The notes under the pieces: model-generated
Databases searched by the model: none
What the model saw: the letters and a program-made list of their open reading frames with translations, nothing else
Told to the model about the DNA's origin: nothing
Source: Bacilli bacterium
GTDB lineage: Bacteria > Bacillota_I > Bacilli_A > RF39 > UBA660
Direction: 5' to 3'
Assembly: GCA_017410525.1 (NCBI GenBank)
Contig: JAFQQQ010000009.1
Location: forward strand, 22,444-86,443
Length of the DNA stretch: 64,000 bases
Made by a program: the position numbers and the translations under genes
Part shown: positions 16,711 to 28,167 of the stretch, one piece after another
Layout of the letters: each line of letters opens with the position of its first letter
How positions within the stretch are numbered: the first letter of the stretch is position 1

Positions 16711-18501
16711 CTACTTAATTAATTGTTTTAATTCATTTAATTTTTCTTTAAATAAAGTTAATGCTTCCCCTACTGGTTTTGGAGTTTTCATATCTACACC
16801 AACACGCTTTAATATATTTAAAGGATAATCATTACCACCGCTACTTAAAAAAGTTAAATAGTTTTCTTTTGTTTTATTATCTCCTTTAAGTATACGGTTA
16901 GCTATTGATAAAGCACTACTTAATCCTGTTGCATATTTATATACATAAAATGGTGTATAGAAATGCGGTATTCTAGCCCATTCATATCTTATATTATTAT
17001 CACTAACTACATTATTACCATAATATAATTTATTTAACTCATAATATGTATTTGATATTTCTTCTTCTGTTAAAGGAATACCATCTTGTTCTTTTTTATG
17101 CATTAACATTTCAAATTCAGCAAACATAGTTTGTCTATATAATGTAGCCCTTACAGACTCTAAGAAATCTACTAAATAGAATATTTTTTCTTCCTTTGTT
17201 TTAGCATTTTTATACATATAATCATTTATTAACACTTCATTTACTGTGGAAGCAATTTCAGCTAAAAATATAGGATAATTACTATCTACATAATTTTGAC
17301 TTTTAGAATAATAAGAATGCATAGAATGACCTAATTCATGTCCCATAGTGCTTACCGCATCAACTGTTTCATTATAATTTAGAAGTAAATATGGATATGA
17401 GTCATAACATCCCCAAGAATAAGCACCTGATCTCTTACCTTCGCTTGGATAAATATCTATCCATTTCTCATCAAAGGCTTTATTTAAATCATTTAGATAT
17501 TTTTCTCCTAATGGTTTTAATGCTTCAAATAATATTTTTTTGCCATCTTCAAAAGGTATTTTATCATTACTATTTTCTACTAAATCAACATATATATCAT
17601 ACATATGGAGTTCGTCAAGATTTAACATTTTCTTTCTTAGTCCCATATAATCATACATTAAATCTAAATTTTTGTGAACAGTATCTATTAAATTTTTATA
17701 TACACTTATATCTATATTATCATTAAATAAACTTCTTTCTAAAGTTGAATTATATTTTTTTACATTTGTTATAAAAGAAGATTCTTTTATTTCTCCTAAA
17801 TAGATAGAAGCAAGTGTATTTTTTCTATTTTTATAATAGTTATACATAGCATTAAAAGTACTTTCTCTTACACTTCTATCCTTACTTTGCATATAAACAA
17901 TATAATTACTTTGAGTTAATTTAACATCTTCACCATTTTCATTTTTTATATAACCCAAATCAATATCAGCATTATTTAAACTGCTAAATGCTTCATGACA
18001 ATTACCAAAAGCATTTGTAGCTTTAACATAAATATCTTCTTCTTTTTGACTTAATGAATGTGGTTTAAAACGATATATATCTTCTAAATAAAACTTATAT
18101 TCTTTTAATTTTTCGTTATCAGATATATATTTTAAAACAGTTTCATAATCACTTTCCATCATTTCAGGTTCTATAAATGAAAATTTTTCACTTAACTCTT
18201 CGTTTAACTTTTCAATTTTCATCTTTAATGACTTAGTATTGTTATCTTTAGTATCAACATCAAAAGCCATTTTAGAATAAACATAAAGTTTTGTTATAAT
18301 TCTATCTTGTTCTTCCGTAAGTTTTAAAAAGTTATATAAACTTTCACTACTATCCATAATATGAGATTTAAATTTAAGTATTTTTGGAGTAAATTCATTT
18401 ACTCTAGCAACATCTTTTTCTATTTCACTACTATTTTTATACATTTTACTTAAATCCCATTTATATTTATTAGGTACCTCACTTCTTGCCTTATATTCCA
18501 T
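16711..18501 (-). CDS. pepF: Oligoendopeptidase F
   Basis: PepF is a cytoplasmic M3-family zinc metallopeptidase that degrades oligopeptides. The 596-residue protein shows the HExxH zinc site MGHELGHSMHSYY, the downstream Glu in FLAEIASTVNE, and family segments such as GAYSWGCYDSYPYLLLNYNE. Length is normal. AAGGAGATACT precedes the ATG. Its position between dnaK and dnaJ is unusual: it puts a peptidase inside the chaperone operon, which could link protein folding and peptide turnover (inference). A stem-loop at 18525-18548 precedes it. Confidence 0.95.
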   Translation of the reverse strand: MEYKARSEVPNKYKWDLSKMYKNSSEIEKDVARVNEFTPKILKFKSHIMDSSESLYNFLKLTEEQDRIITKLYVYSKMAFDVDTKDNNTKSLKMKIEKLNEELSEKFSFIEPEMMESDYETVLKYISDNEKLKEYKFYLEDIYRFKPHSLSQKEEDIYVKATNAFGNCHEAFSSLNNADIDLGYIKNENGEDVKLTQSNYIVYMQSKDRSVRESTFNAMYNYYKNRKNTLASIYLGEIKESSFITNVKKYNSTLERSLFNDNIDISVYKNLIDTVHKNLDLMYDYMGLRKKMLNLDELHMYDIYVDLVENSNDKIPFEDGKKILFEALKPLGEKYLNDLNKAFDEKWIDIYPSEGKRSGAYSWGCYDSYPYLLLNYNETVDAVSTMGHELGHSMHSYYSKSQNYVDSNYPIFLAEIASTVNEVLINDYMYKNAKTKEEKIFYLVDFLESVRATLYRQTMFAEFEMLMHKKEQDGIPLTEEEISNTYYELNKLYYGNNVVSDNNIRYEWARIPHFYTPFYVYKYATGLSSALSIANRILKGDNKTKENYLTFLSSGGNDYPLNILKRVGVDMKTPKPVGEALTLFKEKLNELKQLIK

Positions 18502-18524
18502 AGTATCTCCTTTTTATAATTTAA

Positions 18525-18548
18525 GAAGTTCTAGTTGCCTAGAACTTC
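18525..18548 (-). terminator. Stem-loop between dnaK and pepF
   Basis: GAAGTTCTAG and CTAGAACTTC form a 10-bp perfect stem around GCAA. The following run is TTAAATTAT rather than pure T, so this may be a weak terminator or an mRNA processing/stability element between dnaK and pepF-dnaJ. Confidence 0.55.
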
Positions 18549-18551
18549 ATT

Positions 18552-20656
<2,105 letters not shown>

Positions 20657-20657
20657 A

Positions 20658-21257
20658 TTATTCACTTACTTTAACCATTGCTGGTCTTATAACTTTATCT
20701 TTATAGATGTAACCTTTTTGTAATACTTCAATTACCATACCAGGTTCTACACCATCTCTTTGTTCTGCCATAATAGCATTATGATATACAGGATCAAAAG
20801 GCTTATTAGCACCATCTATTTGTTTAACTTCAAAGTTCCCCATAATATTTTGCATACTACAATAAATCATTTTAAATCCTTCTAAGAACTTAGACACTTC
20901 ATCATCTAAATTATCATCATCAAGTTTTATAGCTCTTTCAAAGTTATCCATAATTGGAAGTATTTGTTTAATTAAATCTTCATTACAGAACTTTAGCATT
21001 CTAACTACTTCTTCATCTTTTCTTTTTCTATAGTTAATTAAATCTGCACGAGCAACTAAAACTTCTTGATCTTTCTTTTTTAATTCATCTTTTAATTCTT
21101 CGATTATTTCTTTATATTTATGTTTTTCTTTTTTCTTATCATGTTTTTTATCGTGTTCTCCACAATGACAAGTCTCTGTACACTTTACATCTTCGGTACA
21201 ATTGCACTCACTACCGCAAGTACATTCTTCATTACAATAACACTTATTTTCTTCCAT
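20658..21257 (-). CDS. grpE: Nucleotide exchange factor GrpE with Cys-rich N-terminus
   Basis: GrpE releases ADP from DnaK. Residues about 45-199 match the family: a long helix (YKEIIEELKDELKKKDQEVL), LINYRKRKDEE, ILPIMDNFERAI and the C-terminal beta-wing with FDPVYHNAI, GVEPGMVIEVLQKGYIYKDKVIRPAMVKV. Residues 1-45 are unusual: nine Cys (6, 8, 12, 14, 18, 20, 26, 30, 32), several as CxC pairs, followed by a His/Lys segment. This looks like a small metallothionein-type metal-binding tail and is not part of ordinary GrpE. GAGG precedes the ATG. Confidence 0.95.
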   Translation of the reverse strand: MEENKCYCNEECTCGSECNCTEDVKCTETCHCGEHDKKHDKKKEKHKYKEIIEELKDELKKKDQEVLVARADLINYRKRKDEEVVRMLKFCNEDLIKQILPIMDNFERAIKLDDDNLDDEVSKFLEGFKMIYCSMQNIMGNFEVKQIDGANKPFDPVYHNAIMAEQRDGVEPGMVIEVLQKGYIYKDKVIRPAMVKVSE

Positions 21258-21270
21258 AACTGCCTCTTTT

Positions 21271-22260
21271 CTATCTACTATCTATATTATCTTTTATAAA
21301 TTCTAGAAGTGTAATTACTCTTTCATATTCCATTCTCTTTGGTCCTATTAAAGCAATTGTACCTTCTTCACCATTAATAGTGTATTTTGTTTTAATAACT
21401 GTTACATCATCATCAAAATCATTTTCACTACCTATATAAATATTTATACCGTTATCTTCTTCTTTAATATTTTTTACTATCTCTTTATCTTCAAACTTAC
21501 TAATTATATCTCTAATTTTGTCGGTATCGTTAAACTCTGGTTGCATAAGTATATTCTTTCTACCATTAACTTTAACTGACTCATTTGTAAAATCGCTAAA
21601 TGCGCTGTAAAATGCATTATATAATACCTCGTGTTGTTTTACATACTGAGCTATAATTGGTTTTACTTGGTATTCTAATACTTCACTAACACTATCTATA
21701 CTAGTTCCAATTATTAATTTATTTATTAAATCAACAGTTTGTTTAATCTCAACAGAATCGACATCACCGGGTATGTATATAGATTTGTGTTCTACATGAC
21801 CTTTATCAGTAACAACTATAGCCACTATATTATTTTTATCTATTGGAATAACTTCTACTTTTTGAACTAAATTGTGGCTTGACTTTTTACCAAGCACAAC
21901 TGTTGTATAGTGAGTAAGTTCTGATATAATTTCCATACTTTTTAAAATTATATCATTTACTACTAGTGATTTATTGTCAACTATTGTTTGAAGTTTTAAC
22001 ATATCTTCTCCATTAAGTTCTCTTGGAGTCATAATATTATCTACATAATATCTATAACCTTTTTCGCTAGGAACTCTACCAGATGATATATGTGTTTTTT
22101 CTAATAATCCAACTTCTTCTAAATAATTCATTTCCGCTCTTATTGTCGCACTAGAGCATTTCATTGAATCACATAATGTTTTACTACCTACTGGTCTAGC
22201 ATTCTTTATATAATCTTCAACAATCAGTTTAAGTAATTCTTCTTGCCTTTTACTAATCAC
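21271..22260 (-). CDS. hrcA: Heat-inducible transcription repressor HrcA
   Basis: HrcA binds CIRCE operators and represses chaperone operons. The 329-residue protein has an N-terminal winged helix (ISKRQEELLKLIVEDYIKNA, SSATIRAEMNYLEEVGLLEK, HISSGRVPSEKGYRYYVD) and the C-terminal GAF-like part ending GTIALIGPKRMEYERVITLLEFI. It starts with GTG, preceded by AGAGGTGATTAA. It is first in the operon with grpE, dnaK, pepF and dnaJ, and CIRCE elements lie upstream, as expected for autoregulation. Confidence 0.97.
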   Translation of the reverse strand: MISKRQEELLKLIVEDYIKNARPVGSKTLCDSMKCSSATIRAEMNYLEEVGLLEKTHISSGRVPSEKGYRYYVDNIMTPRELNGEDMLKLQTIVDNKSLVVNDIILKSMEIISELTHYTTVVLGKKSSHNLVQKVEVIPIDKNNIVAIVVTDKGHVEHKSIYIPGDVDSVEIKQTVDLINKLIIGTSIDSVSEVLEYQVKPIIAQYVKQHEVLYNAFYSAFSDFTNESVKVNGRKNILMQPEFNDTDKIRDIISKFEDKEIVKNIKEEDNGINIYIGSENDFDDDVTVIKTKYTINGEEGTIALIGPKRMEYERVITLLEFIKDNIDSR

Positions 22261-22312
22261 TTAATCACCTCTTTAATATTATATAAGTTTTTTATGATTA
22301 TATAACATTTTT

Positions 22313-22339
22313 TTAGCACTACACATTTCTAAGTGCTAA
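22313..22339 (-). promoter_or_regulatory. CIRCE element 1 (HrcA operator)
   Basis: TTAGCACTA-N9-AAGTGCTAA, a near-perfect match to the CIRCE inverted repeat TTAGCACTC-N9-GAGTGCTAA. It lies at the predicted transcription start, just downstream of the -10. Confidence 0.9.
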
Positions 22340-22343
22340 AATA

Positions 22344-22372
22344 AGTATAGCACCTTAAATTAGCACTGTCAA
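22344..22372 (-). promoter_or_regulatory. Promoter of the hrcA heat-shock operon
   Basis: TTGACA (22372-22367), 17-nt spacer and TATACT (22349-22344) on the minus strand: a near-consensus sigma-A promoter lying between and partly inside the two CIRCE elements. Confidence 0.85.
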
Positions 22373-22387
22373 TAGGCTGAGTGCTAA
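22360..22387 (-). promoter_or_regulatory. CIRCE-like element 2 overlapping the -35
   Basis: TTAGCACTG and GAGTGCTAA separated by 10 instead of 9 bases. The half-sites match CIRCE closely but the extra spacer base would shift the two halves by one position. It covers the -35 hexamer, so a bound HrcA would block polymerase. Confidence 0.78.
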
Positions 22388-22420
22388 AATTTTACTTTTT
22401 TTCAAAAAAAAGATAGAAAA

Positions 22421-24193
22421 TTAATTTCTATCTATAAACCATACACCACTTATATCACAACTATTACTAGAAGGTGCTGGGTGTGGCATATCTAGTTTTA
22501 TTAAAGAAGGAAGTTTAAATCCAGAACCGAATGCTATACAAGTTCCTGGTTGAAGTAATTTAATTTTCTTTAATATTTCTGTTGTAATGTTTGGTACCAT
22601 TTGTCTTATATATTCTACATCTGTTGGGTGTAACATCTTAAATATTAAGAAATTACTGCATTGAGAAAGTGCGGTTGTTGAAAGTTCTGAAGGTCTTTGT
22701 GAAATAAGGCCAAGCATTACCGCATATTTTCTACCTTCTTTTGTAATTCTATCAAATATATTATAACCTATTACATCTACATCTGTATCGTTTTGTACAT
22801 ATCTATGAGCTTCTTCTAGAATTATATGTATTGGAAGACTAGCTCTTTTATTTAAGTTTTTAGCATATTCAAAGAATAATCTTGAATAGATTTTTGTTAA
22901 TGTTTTAGCAAATCTATCATCTACATAGTTTATATTAAAGTTTATTAGTTGTGCTTTTCTACCTGCATCAGTAGTTAATATTTCTTTTATAAAAGCATCT
23001 CTTGATTGATATTCAGGTATATCAAAGTATTTAGCATAATCTCCATTAACTAAGCTTCTAAGTCTAACTTTAAGTACATTGTATTCATCAAATATTTTAT
23101 CGCTGCTAAGCACTCCTTCTGAAATTAAAGCAAATTCAAAAGCATCATATAAATCTTTTAAAGTATATCTAAAACTTCCATCAGGTAAACTTAATTCTAC
23201 ATCTTCAGTAACAAATCCATTTATAAATGTTGTAAGTAATTCCATTTCTCTTATCTTACCAGTATTATCTATAAGTAAACATTGTTTTAATGGTCTAGTA
23301 TATCCAGGTTGATATATTGGAGTTTCTAGATTTAAATCTTTTGTACTATAGTGACTAAGTACTGAGAATATTTGATCTCTTATTTGAGCAGGAGATTTAC
23401 CACTAGCAAGTATATCAAGTAATGCCCTTGCTATTATATCGTTTTTACTTTTTAAAACTTGACTTTCTTCTCTAGCAAATATAGTAACTAACTTCATAGC
23501 CTTTTCTATTATAGGTAGTTCACTTCTGGATTTAGCCTCTAATAATAAAGCAATATCATCTACTGTAAGCAACCATAGAGGTATTTTTACATTAGGAACA
23601 CTTTCATCATTAACATTTGTTGTATAAGCCTTGAAATTAATTTCAGGTGTCTTTTTGTTCAAATCTTGAAAAGCTGTGTGATATTCTCCATAAGCATCAA
23701 AAATTAAAATACTTGCTTTATAAGCTATTGCATTTTGTTTTTCAAATAAATTTTGAAATATTCTTGATACACTACAAGATTTACCACTTCCAGTAGAGCC
23801 AAATATAGCAAAATGATTACTAAAGAATTCATTTATATTAACACCTATATCTATTCCTTCATATATTGGGCTTTTACCTATATATAAATCTCTTTTTTCA
23901 TCATAATTAGGCATACCTAATATACTATTCATTTTTTCTTTAGATATAAGTTTAGAAGTTGCACTGAAAGATGGTTTCTTAGATACACCAAATAAGAATT
24001 TATCATCGATAAACTCTCCCACTAAATTGATATTTGCTATATCAGTTTTAATATCTACTATTTCACCTATCATTTTTCTTTCTTTATCTTCTAAAAGAAC
24101 ATATAAATTTATTATACTTTGCATCTCCGTCAAATTAACATTTAATTTAAGAAATACTGTATTTTCTTGTATACCGACTATTTTACCTAACAT
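22421..24193 (-). CDS. HerA-like DNA-translocase family ATPase (DUF87)
   Basis: A 590-residue ATPase of the HerA/FtsK group. The N-terminal part (KIVGIQENTVFLKLNVNL, EIVDIKTDIANINLVGEF) is the HAS-barrel seen in HerA; Walker A is AIFGSTGSGKS, followed by ILIFDAYGEYH, and the Walker B region is HIILEEAHRYV with LISQRPSELS. In archaea HerA works with NurA in end resection; no nuclease partner is visible next to this gene. Bacterial relatives are often found in defence or repair settings. The ATG at 24193 has AGGTGATTCT upstream; an in-frame start at 24223 lacks a site. Confidence 0.85.
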   Translation of the reverse strand: MLGKIVGIQENTVFLKLNVNLTEMQSIINLYVLLEDKERKMIGEIVDIKTDIANINLVGEFIDDKFLFGVSKKPSFSATSKLISKEKMNSILGMPNYDEKRDLYIGKSPIYEGIDIGVNINEFFSNHFAIFGSTGSGKSCSVSRIFQNLFEKQNAIAYKASILIFDAYGEYHTAFQDLNKKTPEINFKAYTTNVNDESVPNVKIPLWLLTVDDIALLLEAKSRSELPIIEKAMKLVTIFAREESQVLKSKNDIIARALLDILASGKSPAQIRDQIFSVLSHYSTKDLNLETPIYQPGYTRPLKQCLLIDNTGKIREMELLTTFINGFVTEDVELSLPDGSFRYTLKDLYDAFEFALISEGVLSSDKIFDEYNVLKVRLRSLVNGDYAKYFDIPEYQSRDAFIKEILTTDAGRKAQLINFNINYVDDRFAKTLTKIYSRLFFEYAKNLNKRASLPIHIILEEAHRYVQNDTDVDVIGYNIFDRITKEGRKYAVMLGLISQRPSELSTTALSQCSNFLIFKMLHPTDVEYIRQMVPNITTEILKKIKLLQPGTCIAFGSGFKLPSLIKLDMPHPAPSSNSCDISGVWFIDRN

Positions 24194-24255
24194 AGAATCA
24201 CCTATCCTATGTATATTATACATTAAAACTTAATAAATTAAAAGAGTTTAAGAGC

Positions 24256-24286
24256 AAAGAAAAAGAAAGTTTTTTAATCAACTTTC
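24256..24286 (-). terminator. Intrinsic terminator after the YgjV-like gene
   Basis: GAAAGTT and AACTTTC pair on the minus strand, followed by TTTTTCTTT; the stem overlaps the end of the gene stopping at 24274. Confidence 0.7.
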
Positions 24287-24771
24287 TCACTGTTTTTTAT
24301 TATTCTAATTAATTCTATAGAATTAGATATTAAGAGTATTAATTCTGTTACTATACTTACATAAGAACTTACGAATATAGCATACATTATCCAACAACTC
24401 GAACTAACAAGTGCACCTTTTAATAATATTTTTTTCTTCTTATAAGTCATCCCTACTAAATATGATACATTTGCCATCATAGGTAATATCGAATAGATGT
24501 CTTCATAAAAAATTATAGTTATTAAAGAATATATTGTTATAAATATAGGTAAAATTATTTTTTTATTATTAAATTTTATTAATGTAATATTTCTAAATAT
24601 TCCTATAAAACAACAAAACGCACCTGATAATCCACCAAGGAGGAAGTAATGAACTGCATAAACAAAATTAGATGTTATTTGATACAGTAGTATAGTTGTA
24701 GTTTCTTTTTTATAAAATGATAATACTACTATACAAAAACCTAATATTCCTATTAATTGTATATAAAACAT
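24274..24771 (-). CDS. YgjV-family membrane protein
   Basis: A 165-residue protein with about five or six membrane helices. The start FYIQLIGILGFCIVVLSF, the segment YAVHYFLLGGLSGAFCCFIG and SCWIMYAIFVSSYVSIVTE match the YgjV/inner-membrane protein family, which looks like half of a sugar or bile-acid transporter but has no proven role. The gene follows gapA with a 2-nt gap and is last in the probable nucleoside kinase-gapA-ygjV operon. Confidence 0.72.
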   Translation of the reverse strand: MFYIQLIGILGFCIVVLSFYKKETTTILLYQITSNFVYAVHYFLLGGLSGAFCCFIGIFRNITLIKFNNKKIILPIFITIYSLITIIFYEDIYSILPMMANVSYLVGMTYKKKKILLKGALVSSSCWIMYAIFVSSYVSIVTELILLISNSIELIRIIKNSEKVD

Positions 24772-24773
24772 AA

Positions 24774-25778
24774 CTAAATATTGCCAAAATACTTAGCAGT
24801 TCTTACCATTTGAGCAGAATAACTCATTTCATTATCATACCAAGCAATAACTTTAACAAGTTGTTTACCATCTACTTCAATAATCTTAGTAAGTTGACCA
24901 TCAATAAGTCCACCTAAATATGAACCTCTAATATCGCTTGATACAATCGGATCCATAGTAAATCCCACTGTTTCATTTGCATTCATTTTAAATAAGTTAT
25001 TTATTTCTTCTACCGATGTATTTCTGTTTAACTCTAAGGTTAAATCTATTACTGAACCTGTAGGAACTGGAACTCTTAAGGCTCCACCATCTAATTTTCC
25101 TTTAAGTGATGGGATAACATGTCCTATAGCACTTGCCGCTCCTGTTGAAGACGGAACAATATTTGCTGCACATGCTCTACCACGTCTTGAATTTATACCT
25201 TTTTTATGAGCAATGTCAAGCGTTGCTTGATCATTTGTATAAGCATGTACTGTAGTCATAAATCCTTTTTTAATACCTATATTTTTTTCTAAAATATTAA
25301 GTACAGGAGCTAAACAGTTAGTTGTGCAAGAAGCTGCACTTATAACTTCTTCACTTCCATCTAATGTTTCTTCATTAACATTATATACTATTGTTTTTAA
25401 ATCTCCTTTAGCTGGAGCACTTATTATAACTTTTTTAGCACCAGCTGCTATATGAGCACTTGCACTATCTTTATCAGTAAATCTACCTGTACATTCAAAT
25501 ACTTCATCAACGTTTAATTCCCCCCAAGGTAAATTTGCTGGATTTGTTTCTGAATATACTCTTATTCTTCTATCCCCAACTATTATAAAGTTGCCATCAA
25601 AAGTTATTTCATTTGCTCTATAATTTCCATGATTTGTATCATATTTAAGCAAATATGCTAATTGCTCTGCATCTGTTAAATCGTTTATTGCGACAACTTC
25701 GAAATTAGGATCTTCCTCCATTATTCTAAATACTAATCTACCAATTCTACCGAATCCATTTATTGCTACTCTTATCAT
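24774..25778 (-). CDS. gapA: Glyceraldehyde-3-phosphate dehydrogenase
   Basis: A 334-residue NAD-dependent GAPDH with the Rossmann start VAINGFGRIGRLVFR, the catalytic Cys151 in SAASCTTNCLAPV, the HAYTNDQ active-site segment, RRGRACAANIVPSSTGAA and WYDNEMSYSAQM at the end. Asp33 after the second strand (AINDLTD) suits NAD rather than NADP binding. AAGAAGGT precedes the ATG. It lies 15 nt after the nucleoside kinase gene. Confidence 0.97.
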   Translation of the reverse strand: MIRVAINGFGRIGRLVFRIMEEDPNFEVVAINDLTDAEQLAYLLKYDTNHGNYRANEITFDGNFIIVGDRRIRVYSETNPANLPWGELNVDEVFECTGRFTDKDSASAHIAAGAKKVIISAPAKGDLKTIVYNVNEETLDGSEEVISAASCTTNCLAPVLNILEKNIGIKKGFMTTVHAYTNDQATLDIAHKKGINSRRGRACAANIVPSSTGAASAIGHVIPSLKGKLDGGALRVPVPTGSVIDLTLELNRNTSVEEINNLFKMNANETVGFTMDPIVSSDIRGSYLGGLIDGQLTKIIEVDGKQLVKVIAWYDNEMSYSAQMVRTAKYFGNI

Positions 25779-25793
25779 AATTATACCTTCTTT

Positions 25794-27458
25794 CTAATTT
25801 TTAAAACAACTTCCCCCTATAAATTCTCTTAAAACCGAATTTGACGGAACATCATCACTTGGGATTGGTAAAAAATTCCTTAAGAAATTTATAAGTCTTA
25901 ATGCTTCTGGATATTCTGAATCATCTTCATCAACATTGAAAAGTAACGGTTCAACATAAGTTTTAAGAACTCCTACTTCATATATTAAAGATGAATTTAC
26001 TACTGTATCAGCATCATCCTGAAATTTAAATATATTTTCTCTTTCACCTTTTTTTATTTCGGGCCACATTCTAAGTGTTTCCCTTGCTCCATATCCTCTT
26101 GTTTTACTATCTCTAACTATTCTTCTTAGCTTTCTAATATCACTAGTATGAATATGACTATGATGATCTACATTCATTTGAGTTAAAGGGCTTATATAAA
26201 TTTTATACTTTTGATCTTTATTTACAGACATAGTAAGTTCATCATTTAAAGCATGAAGCCCTTCTACTATTATTATATCTTTTTCCCCTAGCTGTAAGTA
26301 ATTACCATTATACTCTCTTTTACCTAATACAAAATTAAATGTTGGTAAACTAACTTTTTTACCTTCTAATAAGTCTGTTAAGTTTTTGTTAAATAAGTCT
26401 ATATCTAAAGCCCTTACAGATTCAAAATCAGGTTTTCCGTTTTCATCTAATGGTCTTTTATTTAAATCAGTGAAATAATCATCTAAAGCAATTGGATGAG
26501 TTATAAAACCTTTACTCCTCAAATAAATATCTAACTTTTTAGAAGTAGTTGTTTTACCACTTGATGATGGGCCTGCAATAAGTACTAATTTTATATTCTT
26601 TTTACTAGTATGAATTTCTTCTGCTATGTTTGCTAACTGTGCATCATAGTGTGCTTCTGCAAGATTTATAAGTTCTCCTATTTTTGCTTGTGAGACTACT
26701 CTATTTAAATCAGCAGCATGCTCTACACCTAATACTCTACCCCATTTTGTATATTCTAAAAACTTATCAAACACTTTTTCATGGTGTACATAATCTAATA
26801 CACATTCTGGATTTTCTATGTCAGGAAGCGACATTACAAATCCATCTTCCCCTGTGTATGTTAATTTAAATTCATTAATTTGACTTGTGCTATAAGCCAT
26901 TTTTCCATAAAAATAATCATATAAATCATTTATTCTATAAAGATTAATATAAGTATTTGAAATATATTTTAGTACATTTACTTTATCCATTTTACCCATT
27001 TTTTTAAAAAACTTTATAGCATCCAATCTAGACACATTAAGTTTGGTAAATTTATAATCTTCCTCTACTATTAATTTCATTTCCTTATATATTTTATTTA
27101 TTATATCTTTATTTACCTTGGCATTCCTAATAGTACAGAATACTCCTTTATCTATTGAATGTTCTGCTATTACTTCAGCGTCATTACCTAATACATTTCT
27201 AACTGCAAGAACAAGTATAAATCTCGCACTTCTAACGTATATTGAATTCCCAACTGATGTACTTCTATCTAAAAAATCTATATTACACTTCTTATTTAAA
27301 GTATCGCTTAAATCAACTAAGTTATTATTTACTTTAGCAGCTAATATGTCATAATTGTAGTTGTGTTTAAAATGATCAGCTATCTCTTTATAAGTTGTTC
27401 CTTCTTCAAACTCTACTACATCGGTGCCTCTAAATGTGACTTTAAATTTTTTATTCAT
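25794..27458 (-). CDS. Nucleoside kinase (uridine-kinase like) with TGS-type N-terminus
   Basis: A 554-residue protein with an N-terminal TGS/threonyl-tRNA-synthetase-like region ([31 protein letters not shown]) and a C-terminal P-loop kinase domain: [29 protein letters not shown] and [15 protein letters not shown], resembling uridine kinase/phosphoribulokinase. This fused form is widespread in Firmicutes and usually called simply nucleoside kinase; its exact substrate is not established. GGTAGATGAT precedes the ATG. It is first in a transcript that continues into gapA. Confidence 0.88.
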   Translation of the reverse strand: MNKKFKVTFRGTDVVEFEEGTTYKEIADHFKHNYNYDILAAKVNNNLVDLSDTLNKKCNIDFLDRSTSVGNSIYVRSARFILVLAVRNVLGNDAEVIAEHSIDKGVFCTIRNAKVNKDIINKIYKEMKLIVEEDYKFTKLNVSRLDAIKFFKKMGKMDKVNVLKYISNTYINLYRINDLYDYFYGKMAYSTSQINEFKLTYTGEDGFVMSLPDIENPECVLDYVHHEKVFDKFLEYTKWGRVLGVEHAADLNRVVSQAKIGELINLAEAHYDAQLANIAEEIHTSKKNIKLVLIAGPSSSGKTTTSKKLDIYLRSKGFITHPIALDDYFTDLNKRPLDENGKPDFESVRALDIDLFNKNLTDLLEGKKVSLPTFNFVLGKREYNGNYLQLGEKDIIIVEGLHALNDELTMSVNKDQKYKIYISPLTQMNVDHHSHIHTSDIRKLRRIVRDSKTRGYGARETLRMWPEIKKGERENIFKFQDDADTVVNSSLIYEVGVLKTYVEPLLFNVDEDDSEYPEALRLINFLRNFLPIPSDDVPSNSVLREFIGGSCFKN

Positions 27459-27481
27459 ATTATCATCTACCTTACATAATT

Positions 27482-27510
27482 ATTTTATCAAAAAAAAAAT
27501 ACTTTGTCGA
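27482..27510 (-). promoter_or_regulatory. Promoter of the nucleoside kinase-gapA operon
   Basis: Minus-strand TCGACA (27510-27505), 17-nt spacer, TAAAAT (27487-27482), about 25 bases before the start codon. Confidence 0.6.
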
Positions 27511-27567
27511 CTTATTTTATGCATAAATAAACCATTTATTACTATTATATACATAGGAGATGATAAT

Positions 27568-28146
27568 ATGTTAATACCTACCGTAATAGATAAAGTAAAT
27601 AACAATGAAAGAGTTTATGATATTTATTCAAGACTTTTAAAAGATAGAATTATAATTATTAATGGAGAAATAGATAATAATGTCGCTAATAGCGTTGTTG
27701 CTCAACTTCTCTATTTAGATTCTCTAAACAATGAAGATATTAGTATTTATATAAACTCTCCCGGAGGGAGTGTTACAGATGGGATGGCTATTTATGATAC
27801 AATGAATTTTATAAATAGTGATGTTTCTACTATTGGTATTGGAATATGTGCTTCTATGGCAGCATTCCTACTTAGTAGTGGAAAAAAAGGTAAAAGATAT
27901 TTACTACCTAATAGTGAGGTTATGATTCATCAACCTTTAGGCGGTGCTCAAGGTCAAGCAACTGAAATAAAAATAGCTGCTGAACACATTTTAAAAACTA
28001 AAGATAAATTAAATAAAATTCTTTCTATCAATACAGGAAAAAATTTGGGTATTATAGAAAAAGATACAGATAGAGATAACTTTATGGATGCAAATACGGC
28101 TTTAGAATATGGTATTATTGATGAAATAATAGAAAGTAAAAAATAA
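27568..28146 (+). CDS. clpP: ATP-dependent Clp protease proteolytic subunit
   Basis: A 192-residue ClpP. The catalytic triad is Ser96 ([11 protein letters not shown]), His121 ([11 protein letters not shown]) and Asp170 (DTDRDNFM), with [16 protein letters not shown] in the handle region. ClpP forms a 14-mer that works with ClpX/ClpC. The ATG at 27568 has ATAGGAGATG upstream; a longer in-frame reading from 27424 would overlap the divergent kinase gene and has no family similarity. It is monocistronic, ending in a terminator. Confidence 0.96.
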   Translation: MLIPTVIDKVNNNERVYDIYSRLLKDRIIIINGEIDNNVANSVVAQLLYLDSLNNEDISIYINSPGGSVTDGMAIYDTMNFINSDVSTIGIGICASMAAFLLSSGKKGKRYLLPNSEVMIHQPLGGAQGQATEIKIAAEHILKTKDKLNKILSINTGKNLGIIEKDTDRDNFMDANTALEYGIIDEIIESKK

Positions 28147-28167
28147 TTCTCATTTTGAGAATTTTTT
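28145..28167 (+). terminator. Intrinsic terminator of clpP
   Basis: AATTCTCA-TTT-TGAGAATT followed by TTTT, starting at the clpP stop codon. The A run on the other side could also serve the convergent gene ending at 28166. Confidence 0.7.
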
